Source: CAZMNF01 sp964567595 (GTDB lineage Bacteria; Bipolaricaulota; Bipolaricaulia; RBG-16-55-9). Taken from it: DNA of 42,246 nt. The translations under genes and the position numbers were made by a program. Of the stretch, positions 1 to 7,661 are shown piece by piece. The stretch is taken from the NCBI GenBank assembly GCA_964567595.1, contig CAZMNF010000012.1, positions 1-42,246 of the forward strand, written 5' to 3'. Position 1 is the stretch's first letter. Every line of letters starts with the position of its first letter. The notes under the pieces are model-generated. The model was not told the DNA's origin and searched no databases. It saw only the letters and a program-made list of their open reading frames with translations.

Positions 1-36
1 GGCGACCGGATCTTCGGGACCGATCCCGTCGACTGA
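1..36 (+). CDS. 3' end of a truncated gene (unknown)
   Basis: Frame 1 is open from the window edge to a TGA at 34-36 and encodes only GDRIFGTDPVD. It would be the C-terminal tail of a plus-strand gene that converges on the ABC transporter operon. The peptide is too short to identify, and an open frame of 11 codons can occur by chance. Positions 37-130 hold no gene I can see. Confidence 0.3.
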   Translation, partial: GDRIFGTDPVD

Positions 37-130
37 CCACGGCACAAGGAACGTCCATCAAGGGTCGCAACATGAGCCAGCTCGCGGTTCTCCATTGACC
101 GGACTTCTGCAGCGGGCGATCAGCCCCGCC

Positions 131-2368
131 TCACGTCGTCCCAAGCCGCGGTCGACCGACGCCATCGGTGGACCTTGAGGTCATCGCCTGCGCGATCCTC
201 TCCGAGTCGAAGGGCGGATCCGTCTCGTGCACGATCTCCCCGTCAAGCATTACGACGATCCGATGGCAGAGCTGAAAGAGCTCCTCCAGTTCCGGGCTGA
301 TCAGCACGATCGCTTGCCCATCGTCAGCTCGACGAACCAGCTCCTGATGGACGAGCCGCCGCGAGCGTTCGTCCAGCCCGCGCGTCGGGTTCTCCGCCAC
401 GATGAGATCCCCGGTCCGCGACAGTTCCCGGGCGACCATGACCTTCTGGACGTTGCCTCCGGACAGGGCCCGCACGTCGTCCTGTGGTGACGCCACGATG
501 CCGTAGCGCTCGATCAGCTCGCGGACGCGGCCATCGTAGCCGTTCCGTCCGAACAGCGGCCGGTGTCCCAGGAGGTTCTCCGCCACGGTGCCGTCGAGCA
601 GCCCCAGTGACTGACGATCTTCCGGGATGTACGCTCGCCGACCCGGGCCGAGTTGGGCCAGCTCCAACGCCAAGCGGTGTTGGCCGTTCCCTTCGACGCC
701 GGCAACCCCGACGACCTCCCCGCGGCGAATGCCGAGCGTCGGCTCCACGATGGCGTCCTCGCACTCGGGTCGATGGATCTGTTCGGCCGCCAGCGATCCG
801 AACATCGCCTCGCGCAGGTCGTCCGTGTCCACCTCGGCAAAGCGACCGGTCACCTTGCCCCCGCGCAGGACCGTCGCCTCGTCGGCAACCCGGAGCGCCT
901 CGTCGACCTTGTGCGTGATGAACAGCACGGCCAACCCCGCATCGGCCAGCTTGCGGGCAATGCGCAGCAGCCGGTCGGCGTCGTCGGGCGAGACGGCCAG
1001 TTGCGTGGGCTCGTCCATGACGAGCACCTGGGCGCCGTGGCAGAGGGCGCGCAGCACTTCCGCCCGCTGGCGCTGGCCGGGCGAGAGCGTCTCCACGACC
1101 GCGTCGAAGGGGACGTCGAGCCCGTACTCTCGCGCGATGGCGTCCACGTCGGGCGGGTGGTGCGTGCCGAGCTCGATCGACTGGCGGACCGTCAACGTCG
1201 GGACCAACGACCCGTGCTGGTAGATGACGCCGATGCCCGCAGCGAGCGACGCCTTGGGCGATCCCAGGGACAGAGCCTGGCCCGCTCGCGCCACGACGCC
1301 CGCATCGGGCACCACCCGGCCGCCCAGAACGTTGACCAGCGTGCTCTTGCCCGCGCCGTTTTCGCCCAGCAGCGCGTGGACCGTCCCCTGGTGAACGTCG
1401 AGCGAGACCCCGTCCAGCGCGCTCACGCTGCCGTAGCGCTTCGCGAGATCGCGGGCGTGGATCGCCGACGTCGCCTCGGACGCAGCTGTGGGGGAAGGTG
1501 GCCTGGAGTGACGGACCTGGCTCGGCAGCTTGATGACGCGGGTGAGCGAGCGTGGTGCGTCGTCGCGCACGCGCAACACGACCATCCCGGCGATGAGGAC
1601 GACATAGGGCAGCGCCTCCATCAGTTGGAACGGCAAATTCGGCGAGAGCAACTGGAGCCGCGGCAGCATGGCAAAGACCCCGCCGAAGAGATAGGCCCCG
1701 ATCACCAATCGCAGCGGGTTCCAGGCCGCAAACGGCACGAGCGCGAGCGCGATCCAGCCGCGGCCCAGCGTCAGATTGGGCTGCCAACTGGCCGTGTCCC
1801 ACAGCACGAGCAGCGCCCCGGCGAACCCGGCGCAGAGCCCGCCGATCCAGACCGCCAGCCAGCGCACCCGCATCACCGACAGCCCCAACGCGTGGCTCGT
1901 CTCCGGCGCGTCGCCGACCGCCCGTAGCACGCGCCCCGAGCGAGTTCGCGTCAGAAACCACCAGAGCCCGATCGCCAGAACGACGGCGCCCATGACGATC
2001 GGATGGTCAACCGAGCGGGCGAAGCCCGTGTGGGCCACGCCCTGCCAGGAGCTGCCCAGATACGTCGTCAATCCGACCCCGCCCAGCGTCCACATGAGCC
2101 CCGTCGTGACGTGATCGGCCCCTCGACGATGGGTCCAGTAGACGTGCGCCAGCGCGATAAGCCCTCCCAACAGTCCGCCAGCGAGGAAGCCGACCCACGT
2201 CTGGCCCGTGGTGAGCGCGACCACGATCCCGCCGAGCGCCCCCGTCAGCATCATGCCCTCGACGCCGAGGTTGAGCACGCCGCTCCGTTCGGCGATCAGC
2301 TCGCCCAGGGCAGCGATCAACAAGGGCGTCCCGAACAGAACCCCGCCGATCAGAATGTCAAGCGTCAT
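131..2368 (-). CDS. Fused nucleoside-type ABC transporter permease and double ATPase
   Basis: One 745-aa frame joins two subunits that are normally separate in BMP-family nucleoside importers. Residues 1 to about 270 are a NupQ/YufQ-like permease with hydrophobic helices and the ERSGVLNLGVEGMM segment typical of these permeases. A Pro/Ser-rich linker (about 275-300) leads into two ATP-binding cassettes of NupO/YufO type. The first has Walker A GENGAGKST, a signature-like LSPGQRQR and Walker B VLVMDEPT. The second has the degenerate P-loop GVEGNGQ usual for the second cassette of this family, then LSGGNVQK. It is last in the operon after the binding protein and the other permease. An SD-like GAGGG lies 10 nt before the ATG. 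The substrate is inferred from family and riboswitch, not shown. Confidence 0.9.
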   Translation of the reverse strand: MTLDILIGGVLFGTPLLIAALGELIAERSGVLNLGVEGMMLTGALGGIVVALTTGQTWVGFLAGGLLGGLIALAHVYWTHRRGADHVTTGLMWTLGGVGLTTYLGSSWQGVAHTGFARSVDHPIVMGAVVLAIGLWWFLTRTRSGRVLRAVGDAPETSHALGLSVMRVRWLAVWIGGLCAGFAGALLVLWDTASWQPNLTLGRGWIALALVPFAAWNPLRLVIGAYLFGGVFAMLPRLQLLSPNLPFQLMEALPYVVLIAGMVVLRVRDDAPRSLTRVIKLPSQVRHSRPPSPTAASEATSAIHARDLAKRYGSVSALDGVSLDVHQGTVHALLGENGAGKSTLVNVLGGRVVPDAGVVARAGQALSLGSPKASLAAGIGVIYQHGSLVPTLTVRQSIELGTHHPPDVDAIAREYGLDVPFDAVVETLSPGQRQRAEVLRALCHGAQVLVMDEPTQLAVSPDDADRLLRIARKLADAGLAVLFITHKVDEALRVADEATVLRGGKVTGRFAEVDTDDLREAMFGSLAAEQIHRPECEDAIVEPTLGIRRGEVVGVAGVEGNGQHRLALELAQLGPGRRAYIPEDRQSLGLLDGTVAENLLGHRPLFGRNGYDGRVRELIERYGIVASPQDDVRALSGGNVQKVMVARELSRTGDLIVAENPTRGLDERSRRLVHQELVRRADDGQAIVLISPELEELFQLCHRIVVMLDGEIVHETDPPFDSERIAQAMTSRSTDGVGRPRLGTT

Positions 2369-2425
2369 CGGGGAAGCCCTCGCTGACGGGATGTCCAGCA
2401 GGGGAGCGCGGAACGGAGATCAAGC

Positions 2426-3280
2426 TCATCGTCGGAGGTCTCCGCCGATTGCCAGCTTCAGTAGGACGGCCCCGGCGACGATCGCGCCCGCCAGTCCGTT
2501 GGGGAGCCCGGCATGGGAAGCGCCGATCATGACGAGCGCAAAGGCGAACGCCGTCGGCGGAATCCACCACGGACGGCCCTGAGCCAACAGCGCGATGGGA
2601 ATGCCGAGGTAGCCGAAGTCGGCGCTGATCGAGTCGTAGAGACGGTGCTGCACGGCCGCGATCTGGGTCATGCCAGCCAGTCCAGCGAGGGCTCCCGCGC
2701 CGAGAAACGTCCCGAAGACGACGCGCGAGAACGACGTCTCGTGGTAGGCGGCCGCGGTTCGGCCCTGTCGGACCGCACGGAGCGTCATCAACAGCGGCGT
2801 GTAGCGGATCAGCGCGCCCAGCAGCAGCGCGATCAGTAGGGCGACGAGGATCCCGACGTGGAGTCCGTTCCGGCTCGGCAGCCAGACGGCCTCGGGCAGA
2901 TAGGGCGAGACGGGAAAGCCGAAGCTCTCCGGGTCGCGCAGCGGACCGTGGACGGCCCATTTGAGCAGAATGACGCCGACGAACGACAGCATCACCGTCA
3001 CGAGGATCTCGTTGACGCGGAAGCGCAGCTTCAGCCAAGCCGCAATGCCCGCGTAGCTGGCGGCGGCCAGCATGCTGGCGCCGAAGGCGATCGGCAGAAG
3101 CAAGAACGGGGGCGCGGAGACGACCAGCGCCGCGCCCGTGCCGGCGACCGCCCCGACGTGGTATTGCCCCTCGCCGCCGATGTTCCAGAGCCCGGCCCGA
3201 AGCGGGAGGGCGACGGCGAGGGCCGTCAGCGTCAATAGCCCGGCCCTCGCCGCCACTTCCGTCAGGATCGAAAGATCCAT
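2426..3280 (-). CDS. Nucleoside-type ABC transporter permease (NupP/YufP-like)
   Basis: A 284-aa polytopic membrane protein, the second permease of the BMP-type importer. The segment LRAGLWNIGGEGQYHVGA near residue 28 is the hallmark of this permease family, and several hydrophobic helices follow. It starts 10 nt after the stop of the binding-protein gene and ends 57 nt before the permease-ATPase fusion, so all three are probably one operon. The family is usually about 340-360 aa. Here the conserved region begins almost at the N terminus, so roughly the first helix of typical members is missing, and the upstream gene leaves no room for it. The start codon lacks a clear Shine-Dalgarno, which fits translational coupling. 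Confidence 0.88.
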   Translation of the reverse strand: MDLSILTEVAARAGLLTLTALAVALPLRAGLWNIGGEGQYHVGAVAGTGAALVVSAPPFLLLPIAFGASMLAAASYAGIAAWLKLRFRVNEILVTVMLSFVGVILLKWAVHGPLRDPESFGFPVSPYLPEAVWLPSRNGLHVGILVALLIALLLGALIRYTPLLMTLRAVRQGRTAAAYHETSFSRVVFGTFLGAGALAGLAGMTQIAAVQHRLYDSISADFGYLGIPIALLAQGRPWWIPPTAFAFALVMIGASHAGLPNGLAGAIVAGAVLLKLAIGGDLRR

Positions 3281-3290
3281 AGACCGTCGA

Positions 3291-4388
3291 TCAGTTGGCC
3301 GTGCCCTCGACGCCCTCGATCAGCCAGTCGATGCTCAAAAGCGCCTCGTCGTCCAGCGTCTCGCCCGCGCCGACGATGAGGTTGCCCTCGTTGTCGCGGA
3401 TCGGGCCCGAAAAGACGTCGAACGTCCCATCGGCGATCTCGGCCTGTCGAGTCTCGACCAGGTCGCCGACGTCGGCCGGGACGTCCTCGTGCAGCGGCGC
3501 GACCTCGACGATCGACTCGCCGCGCACGGGGGTCTCGAAGCCGTACCAGCGCGATCCGGCCTCCCAGGTGCCGTCGATCGCTTGGGCGACGAGCTCGGTG
3601 TAGAGCGGGCCGAAGTTCCAGACCGCGGCCGTGAGGTGCTGCTCATTGGCGAAGCCCATCGGCGAGTGGTACCCGATCGAATAGAGGTCGTTGGTGGCCG
3701 CGACCTCTTGGACCTTGGGCGAGTCCTGGTGTTGGGTCAGGACGTCCGCGCCCCACTCGACGAGCGTGCGGGCCTGCTCGGCCTCGGCCCCTTCGGGGTC
3801 GAACCAGGTGTTGGTCCAGATCACCCGGACGGTCGCGTCGGGATTGACCTCCTGAACGCCGCGCGCGAACGCGTTGATCCCGCGCAGGACTTCGGCGATG
3901 GGGAACGCCGCGACGTAGCCGACCTTGTCCGTCTCGGTCGTGGCCCCGGCGACGAGGCCCGTCAGATAGCGAGCCTGATAGATTCGCCCGAAGTAGTTGC
4001 CCATGTTCTCATGGGTCTTGAACCCGGAGGCGTGCTCGAACAGCGTATCGGGGAAGTCCTTCGCCGCTTGGAGCGTGGGGTCCATGTAGCCGAAGCTGGT
4101 CGTGAAGACCATGTCGTTGTCCCGGGCCATGCGACGGATGACGGGCTCGGCGTTGGCCTCGGGGACGGGCTCGTCGCGGAAGTTGAGCTGCACGGCGTCG
4201 CCCAGGGTTTCGGCCATCTCCTCGGCGCCCACCCGGTGTTCGTAGGACCAGCCCGCGTTCTCCGCGGGCGAGACGACGATCATCCCAACGTTGAAGGGAT
4301 CTTGAGCGACCCCGATGGACCCGACGACGAAGACGCTGAGGATCGCCAATAGGGCGAACGCGCCACCCAGACGGACGACTGAGCGCAT
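3291..4388 (-). CDS. BMP-family (PnrA/Med) substrate-binding protein of ABC importer
   Basis: An extracytoplasmic binding protein of 365 aa, related to the purine-nucleoside receptors PnrA/BmpA. The chosen ATG gives a classical signal peptide (MRSVVRLGGAFALLAIL) and has GAGGAG 9 nt upstream. A longer in-frame start at 4487 would put 33 non-hydrophobic residues before the signal, so I reject it. There is no lipobox cysteine. A signal peptidase I site after GVA is more likely, which is unusual because many family members are lipoproteins. The motifs FNVGMIVVSPAENAGWSYEH near the mature N terminus and DVLTQHQDSPKV support the family. It is the first gene of a three-gene operon behind a purine riboswitch, so purine nucleoside or base uptake is the best inference. 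Confidence 0.9.
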   Translation of the reverse strand: MRSVVRLGGAFALLAILSVFVVGSIGVAQDPFNVGMIVVSPAENAGWSYEHRVGAEEMAETLGDAVQLNFRDEPVPEANAEPVIRRMARDNDMVFTTSFGYMDPTLQAAKDFPDTLFEHASGFKTHENMGNYFGRIYQARYLTGLVAGATTETDKVGYVAAFPIAEVLRGINAFARGVQEVNPDATVRVIWTNTWFDPEGAEAEQARTLVEWGADVLTQHQDSPKVQEVAATNDLYSIGYHSPMGFANEQHLTAAVWNFGPLYTELVAQAIDGTWEAGSRWYGFETPVRGESIVEVAPLHEDVPADVGDLVETRQAEIADGTFDVFSGPIRDNEGNLIVGAGETLDDEALLSIDWLIEGVEGTAN

Positions 4389-4554
4389 GACAGACCACTC
4401 CTCAATAGAAAGTTGCTCGTGGGGGACCTGCCCGCCTGGGCTTTGTCCCTGTCGGCCACGGCTCAAGCCCTGGACTTGCCAGCTCAACGTGGCCGCAGGG
4501 CGTTGTCCCTGCGGTGTTAGGGGCGCTTCCGACGCGTGGAGGTGCCGGTAGCCC
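4389..4554 (-). promoter_or_regulatory. Leader between riboswitch aptamer and BMP gene (probable expression platform)
   Basis: This 166-nt stretch of the operon leader is rich in possible structure. A perfect 8-bp hairpin, CCGCAGGG/CCCTGCGG with a 6-nt loop, lies at 4493-4514. A 14-nt segment (GGGCKTTGTCCCTG on the plus strand) occurs at 4438-4451 and again at 4498-4511. GGCCACG can also pair with CGTGGCC across about 40 nt, so mutually exclusive folds are possible. No U-tract follows the hairpin, so a simple intrinsic terminator is not evident. The last part holds the GAGGAG ribosome site of the BMP gene. Confidence 0.5.
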
Positions 4555-4625
4555 GCTCCCGTAGTGTCGCGGTTTGCGGCCGCGACGTAGAGACGCCCGA
4601 ACCGTATTATCGGGCCTATACGAGC
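4555..4625 (-). promoter_or_regulatory. Purine (guanine-class) riboswitch aptamer
   Basis: Read on the minus strand, the sequence fits the purine aptamer consensus throughout. P1 is GCTCGTA paired with TAC..GAGC. P2 is GCCCGA/TCGGGC, closed by a loop containing AATACGG. J2/3 is GTCTCTAC (consensus GTTTCTAC). P3 is a perfect GTCGCGG/CCGCGAC with loop CCGCAAA (consensus CCGTAAA). J3/1 is ACTACG. The GG of loop 2 and the CC of loop 3 allow the known kissing pairs. The ligand-pairing base (position 74 in xpt numbering) is C, predicting guanine or hypoxanthine rather than adenine. U47 and U51 are kept; position 48 is C instead of U. It begins at the predicted transcription start and controls the BMP importer operon. 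Confidence 0.88.
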
Positions 4626-4631
4626 GTGGGC

Positions 4632-4660
4632 ATCATAGCAGATCGCTCCCGCCCCGGCAA
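4632..4660 (-). promoter_or_regulatory. Promoter of the riboswitch-BMP transporter operon
   Basis: On the minus strand, TTGCCG (4660-4655) and TATGAT (4637-4632) are separated by 17 nt, a good sigma70-type match. The predicted start falls about 4625, exactly where the aptamer begins, so the two predictions support each other. Confidence 0.7.
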
Positions 4661-4682
4661 CACAGGGTCGAGTTCCGCTTCG

Positions 4683-5153
4683 TCAGTGCCGATGGCGATT
4701 GAGCAGGTAGACGGCAACGCCGTAAGCGACCGCCACGTTGAGCGACGCCTTGTGGCCGTACATGGGGAGGTGGACGACCCGATCGGCCCGGGTCAGCATG
4801 CGCCGCGAGAGCCCGCGCACCTCGTTGCCGAGCATCAGGGCCATCGGGAACCTCGGTCGGAACGTCTCAATGGACTCGGAGGGGCGTGAGACGTTGTTCT
4901 CCAAGGCGACGATCTCGACACCGTCGGCCCGCAGGCGTTCGATAAAGCGCCACGTGTGACGATGCCCTTCCCAGGGGATCCACGCGTCGGCCCCGAGGGC
5001 GGTTTTGGTGATGCGATCCCGCGGCGGATGGCCCGTGTAGCCTCCGAGGAAGACTTTGTGGACGTCGGCGGCGTCGGAGGTGCGGAAGATGGAGCCAACG
5101 TTCCAGAGGCTGCGGATGTTGTGGCAGATGACGTACAGGGGCTCGTCGAACAT
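4683..5153 (-). CDS. TrmH/SpoU-family RNA methyltransferase
   Basis: A short (156-aa) SPOUT-fold methyltransferase that would 2'-O-methylate tRNA or rRNA with S-adenosylmethionine. The three SpoU motifs are visible: NVGSIFRTSDA near the N terminus, MLGNEVRGLS, and LPMYGHKASLNVAVAYGVAVYLL at the C terminus, which forms the trefoil-knot cofactor site. There is no N-terminal substrate-binding extension, so the specific target cannot be told. I use the ATG at 5153 because the longer in-frame start would add 18 residues not typical of the family. It is divergent from the ammonia-lyase gene. Confidence 0.85.
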   Translation of the reverse strand: MFDEPLYVICHNIRSLWNVGSIFRTSDAADVHKVFLGGYTGHPPRDRITKTALGADAWIPWEGHRHTWRFIERLRADGVEIVALENNVSRPSESIETFRPRFPMALMLGNEVRGLSRRMLTRADRVVHLPMYGHKASLNVAVAYGVAVYLLNRHRH

Positions 5154-5193
5154 GGCCCACCATCGTAGCGCATAACGCGCGAGGTCCGCAGTT

Positions 5194-5223
5194 TTGCAGC
5201 CGGCCACGGCGGGCTCCTATACT
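5194..5223 (+). promoter_or_regulatory. Promoter of the HAL-family lyase gene
   Basis: TTGCAG (5194-5199) and TATACT (5218-5223) are spaced by 18 nt. The predicted start is about 5230, which would leave a 5' leader of only about 8 nt before the ATG at 5238 with no good Shine-Dalgarno site. Confidence 0.6.
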
Positions 5224-5237
5224 GAGCTGTCCGAATC

Positions 5238-6719
5238 ATGATCCATCTCGACGGCACGTCCCTCACGATCGAGCAGGCAGCCCGCGTCATTGGCCACGCT
5301 GAATCGGCCGTGCCCACCGAGGACGCACGTGAGCGGGTCGAGCGCTGCGCGGCGTTTGTGGAGCAGATTGTCCGTGAAGGGCGCCGTGTCTATGGGATCA
5401 ACACGGGGCTCGGCCGGCTGAGCATCGAGACGATCCCGCGCGATCAACTCCACCAGCTCCAGCACAACCTGTTGCACAGCCATGCCTGCGGCGTTGGGGA
5501 GGAGCTGCCCGCGGACGTCGCCCGTGCCGCGTTGTTGTTCCGGCTCAACACCTTGCTGAAGGGCCACTCCGGCGTTCGCCCCATTGTGGTGGAGCGCCTG
5601 ACGGCGCTCTTGAACGAGGGCGTCGCGCCCGCCATTCCGCGCCAGGGATCCATGGGTTCCAGTGGCGACCTCGCGCCCTTGGCGCATCTGGCCCTTCTGT
5701 TGATCGGCGAGGGCGAAGCCGATGCCCGAGACCGACGTCACACAGGCGCTGAGCTGCTCCGCGAGCTGGGCCTGGAGCCGCTGTCGCTGGCGCCCAAGGA
5801 GGGGCTCGCGCTGATCAACGGCACGCAAGTTTCGCTCGCCATGGCGTTCACCGCCTACCGCATCGGCCAGCGGCTTTGGGACCACGCGCTCTTGATCGCC
5901 GGGATGGCGCTGGAAGCGGCCGGGGCCCACACCGATCCCCTGGATTCACGGCTCCACGCGCACCACGAGGGCCAGCGCCGCGTCGCCGAGCGTCTCCGCG
6001 AGATCACCTCGGGCAGTCGGCTGCTCGACGCCTCGACGGACGTGCAGGATCCCTATTCGCTGCGCTGTCTGCCGCAAATCCTGGGAGCGTGCTGGGAGTC
6101 GCTCCGCCACGTCGAGGCCGCGCTGGAGCGCGAGATGAACGCCGTCACCGACAACCCGCTGCTCTTTCCCGAGGCCGACGAGGTCCGTTCGGGGGGCAAC
6201 TTCCATGGGGCATCGCTGGCGTTGGCGTCGGAGTCGCTCGGGGTGGCGCTCGCCGAGCTGGGCAACGCCGCGGAGCGTCGCACGAACCTCGTGCTCAACC
6301 ACTCGGATTTCCCGCCGTTCTTGGCACAACAGCCGGGGCTGGAGTCGGGGCTGATGATTGCCCAATACACGTCGGCTTCCTTGGTGGCGGAAAACAAGGC
6401 GCTGGCGCACCCGGCGGCCGTCGACTCGATCCCGACCTCGGGCGGCAAGGAGGACCACAACAGCCTCGCCAGCGTTGCCGCCTGGAAAGCCCATCAGATG
6501 GCCCAGAACGCGGAATGGATCCTCGCGATCGAGCTCTTGACCGTCGTGGGCGCCCTCGACAACCGCGACCGGCTCAGCATGTCCGATCGCGTCCGCCGCC
6601 TGTATGACCGCGTCCGCGAGCGGATCGCGCCGTCCGCGGACGATCAGCCCCTCCACGAGGCTATCCGGAGGGCCCGGGCCATGATTCGCGAAGGAGCGCT
6701 CCTGCATGGAAACGGTTAA
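5238..6719 (+). CDS. hutH: Histidine ammonia-lyase family enzyme (MIO triad Ser-Ser-Gly)
   Basis: A 493-aa member of the aromatic amino acid lyase family, which uses an autocatalytic MIO cofactor to remove ammonia. Histidine-type features are present: VYGINTG with Tyr52, SHACG with His82 (the position that selects histidine in HAL), GLALING, DVQDPYSLRC with its Tyr/Arg pair, and QYTSASLVAENK with the active-site Glu. The MIO motif reads GSMGSSGDLAPLAH, so the cyclising triad is Ser141-Ser142-Gly143 instead of Ala-Ser-Gly. Later, TSGGKEDHNSL differs somewhat from the usual QEDHVSM. No hutU, hutI or hutG is nearby, so a role in histidine catabolism is not confirmed by context. The 3' end overlaps era by 14 nt. 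Confidence 0.82.
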   Translation: MIHLDGTSLTIEQAARVIGHAESAVPTEDARERVERCAAFVEQIVREGRRVYGINTGLGRLSIETIPRDQLHQLQHNLLHSHACGVGEELPADVARAALLFRLNTLLKGHSGVRPIVVERLTALLNEGVAPAIPRQGSMGSSGDLAPLAHLALLLIGEGEADARDRRHTGAELLRELGLEPLSLAPKEGLALINGTQVSLAMAFTAYRIGQRLWDHALLIAGMALEAAGAHTDPLDSRLHAHHEGQRRVAERLREITSGSRLLDASTDVQDPYSLRCLPQILGACWESLRHVEAALEREMNAVTDNPLLFPEADEVRSGGNFHGASLALASESLGVALAELGNAAERRTNLVLNHSDFPPFLAQQPGLESGLMIAQYTSASLVAENKALAHPAAVDSIPTSGGKEDHNSLASVAAWKAHQMAQNAEWILAIELLTVVGALDNRDRLSMSDRVRRLYDRVRERIAPSADDQPLHEAIRRARAMIREGALLHGNG

Positions 6720-7605
6720 GTCCGGATTCGTCGGCGTCCTTGGGCGCACCAACGTGGGCAAGTCGAGTTTCATCAACGCCACGTTGGGCAAGAAGCTTCT
6801 GATCGTCTCCGACAAGCACCAGTCGACGCGCAACCGCATCCGCTGCATCTACAACGACCCGGACGCGCAGTTCGTCTTGCTCGACACGCCCGGCCTGCAC
6901 AAGCCCGTGGACAAGCTGAGCAATTACCTCATCAAGCAGGCGTTCGCGGCATTGGCCGACCTCGACCTCATTCTCTACATGGTCGAGCCTTGGGGGCAGA
7001 TCCCCGACTACGACCGAGAGATGATCAAGCGGATGCGGGGGCTCGACGCGACCAAGTTTCTGCTCATCAACAAGAGCGACACGGCCAAGGGCAACGCCGT
7101 CGCCGAGACCATCCACCAGTACGGTGACGTGGATCTGTTCAGCGAGATCGTGCCCATCTCGTGTGCCGACGGCACCAACCTGACCCGCACCGTCGAACTG
7201 ATCAAGGCTTACTTGCCGGACGGGCCTCGATACTTCCCCGAAGAGACCGAAACCGACCGCGATGAATCCTTCGTGATCGCCGAGTTCGTCCGCGAGGCGA
7301 TCTATCGCCACACGCGCCAAGAGGTGCCCTACTCCACCTACGTCGATATCGTCGAGATGCAAGAGCGCGAGGGCGGTTCGTTGTTGGAGATTTACGCGAC
7401 AATCTACGTGGCTCGGAAATCCCAAAAGGGCATCCTGATCGGCGACCACGGCGGAACGATCAAGCGGATCGGCCAAGAGGCGCGCCAGTTGATCGAAACG
7501 CTGCTCGGCACCCAGGCGTATCTGGATTTGCAAGTGAAGGTGGCGGACAAGTGGAACAAGGACGAAGCCCACATCGCTCGGTCGCTCGGCAGCTCACGGT
7601 CTTGA
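6706..7605 (+). CDS. era: GTPase Era
   Basis: A 299-aa ribosome-assembly GTPase that binds 16S rRNA in the small subunit. The G motifs are G1 GRTNVGKSS near residue 13, G2 STRNRIR, G3 DTPGLHKP, G4 NKSD and G5 ISCADG. The C-terminal KH domain has IGDHGGTIKRIG in place of the usual GxxG segment. G1 has Thr where most Era proteins have Pro, and G4 has Ser before Asp; both look tolerable. The ATG lies inside the end of the lyase gene with AAGGAG 9 nt upstream, so translation is probably coupled. Confidence 0.95.
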   Translation: METVKSGFVGVLGRTNVGKSSFINATLGKKLLIVSDKHQSTRNRIRCIYNDPDAQFVLLDTPGLHKPVDKLSNYLIKQAFAALADLDLILYMVEPWGQIPDYDREMIKRMRGLDATKFLLINKSDTAKGNAVAETIHQYGDVDLFSEIVPISCADGTNLTRTVELIKAYLPDGPRYFPEETETDRDESFVIAEFVREAIYRHTRQEVPYSTYVDIVEMQEREGGSLLEIYATIYVARKSQKGILIGDHGGTIKRIGQEARQLIETLLGTQAYLDLQVKVADKWNKDEAHIARSLGSSRS

Positions 7606-7631
7606 CAGACCGAACTCCAAAAAGATAAATA
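7602..7631 (+). promoter_or_regulatory. Promoter of the GAF-GGDEF gene
   Basis: A perfect TTGACA at 7602-7607 overlaps the era stop codon and is followed after 18 nt by TAAATA (7626-7631). The -35 box is part of a small inverted repeat, CGGTCT/AGACCG, at 7597-7612. The transcript would have a short leader with AAGGAAG upstream of the ATG at 7662. Confidence 0.65.
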
Positions 7632-7661
7632 GGGACAATCAACAAGGAAGACGGCCCACGC

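Noticed and set aside
7597..7612. era terminator at the CGGTCT/AGACCG repeat
   Set aside because: Short stem without a following T-run; it overlaps the -35 box of the next gene.
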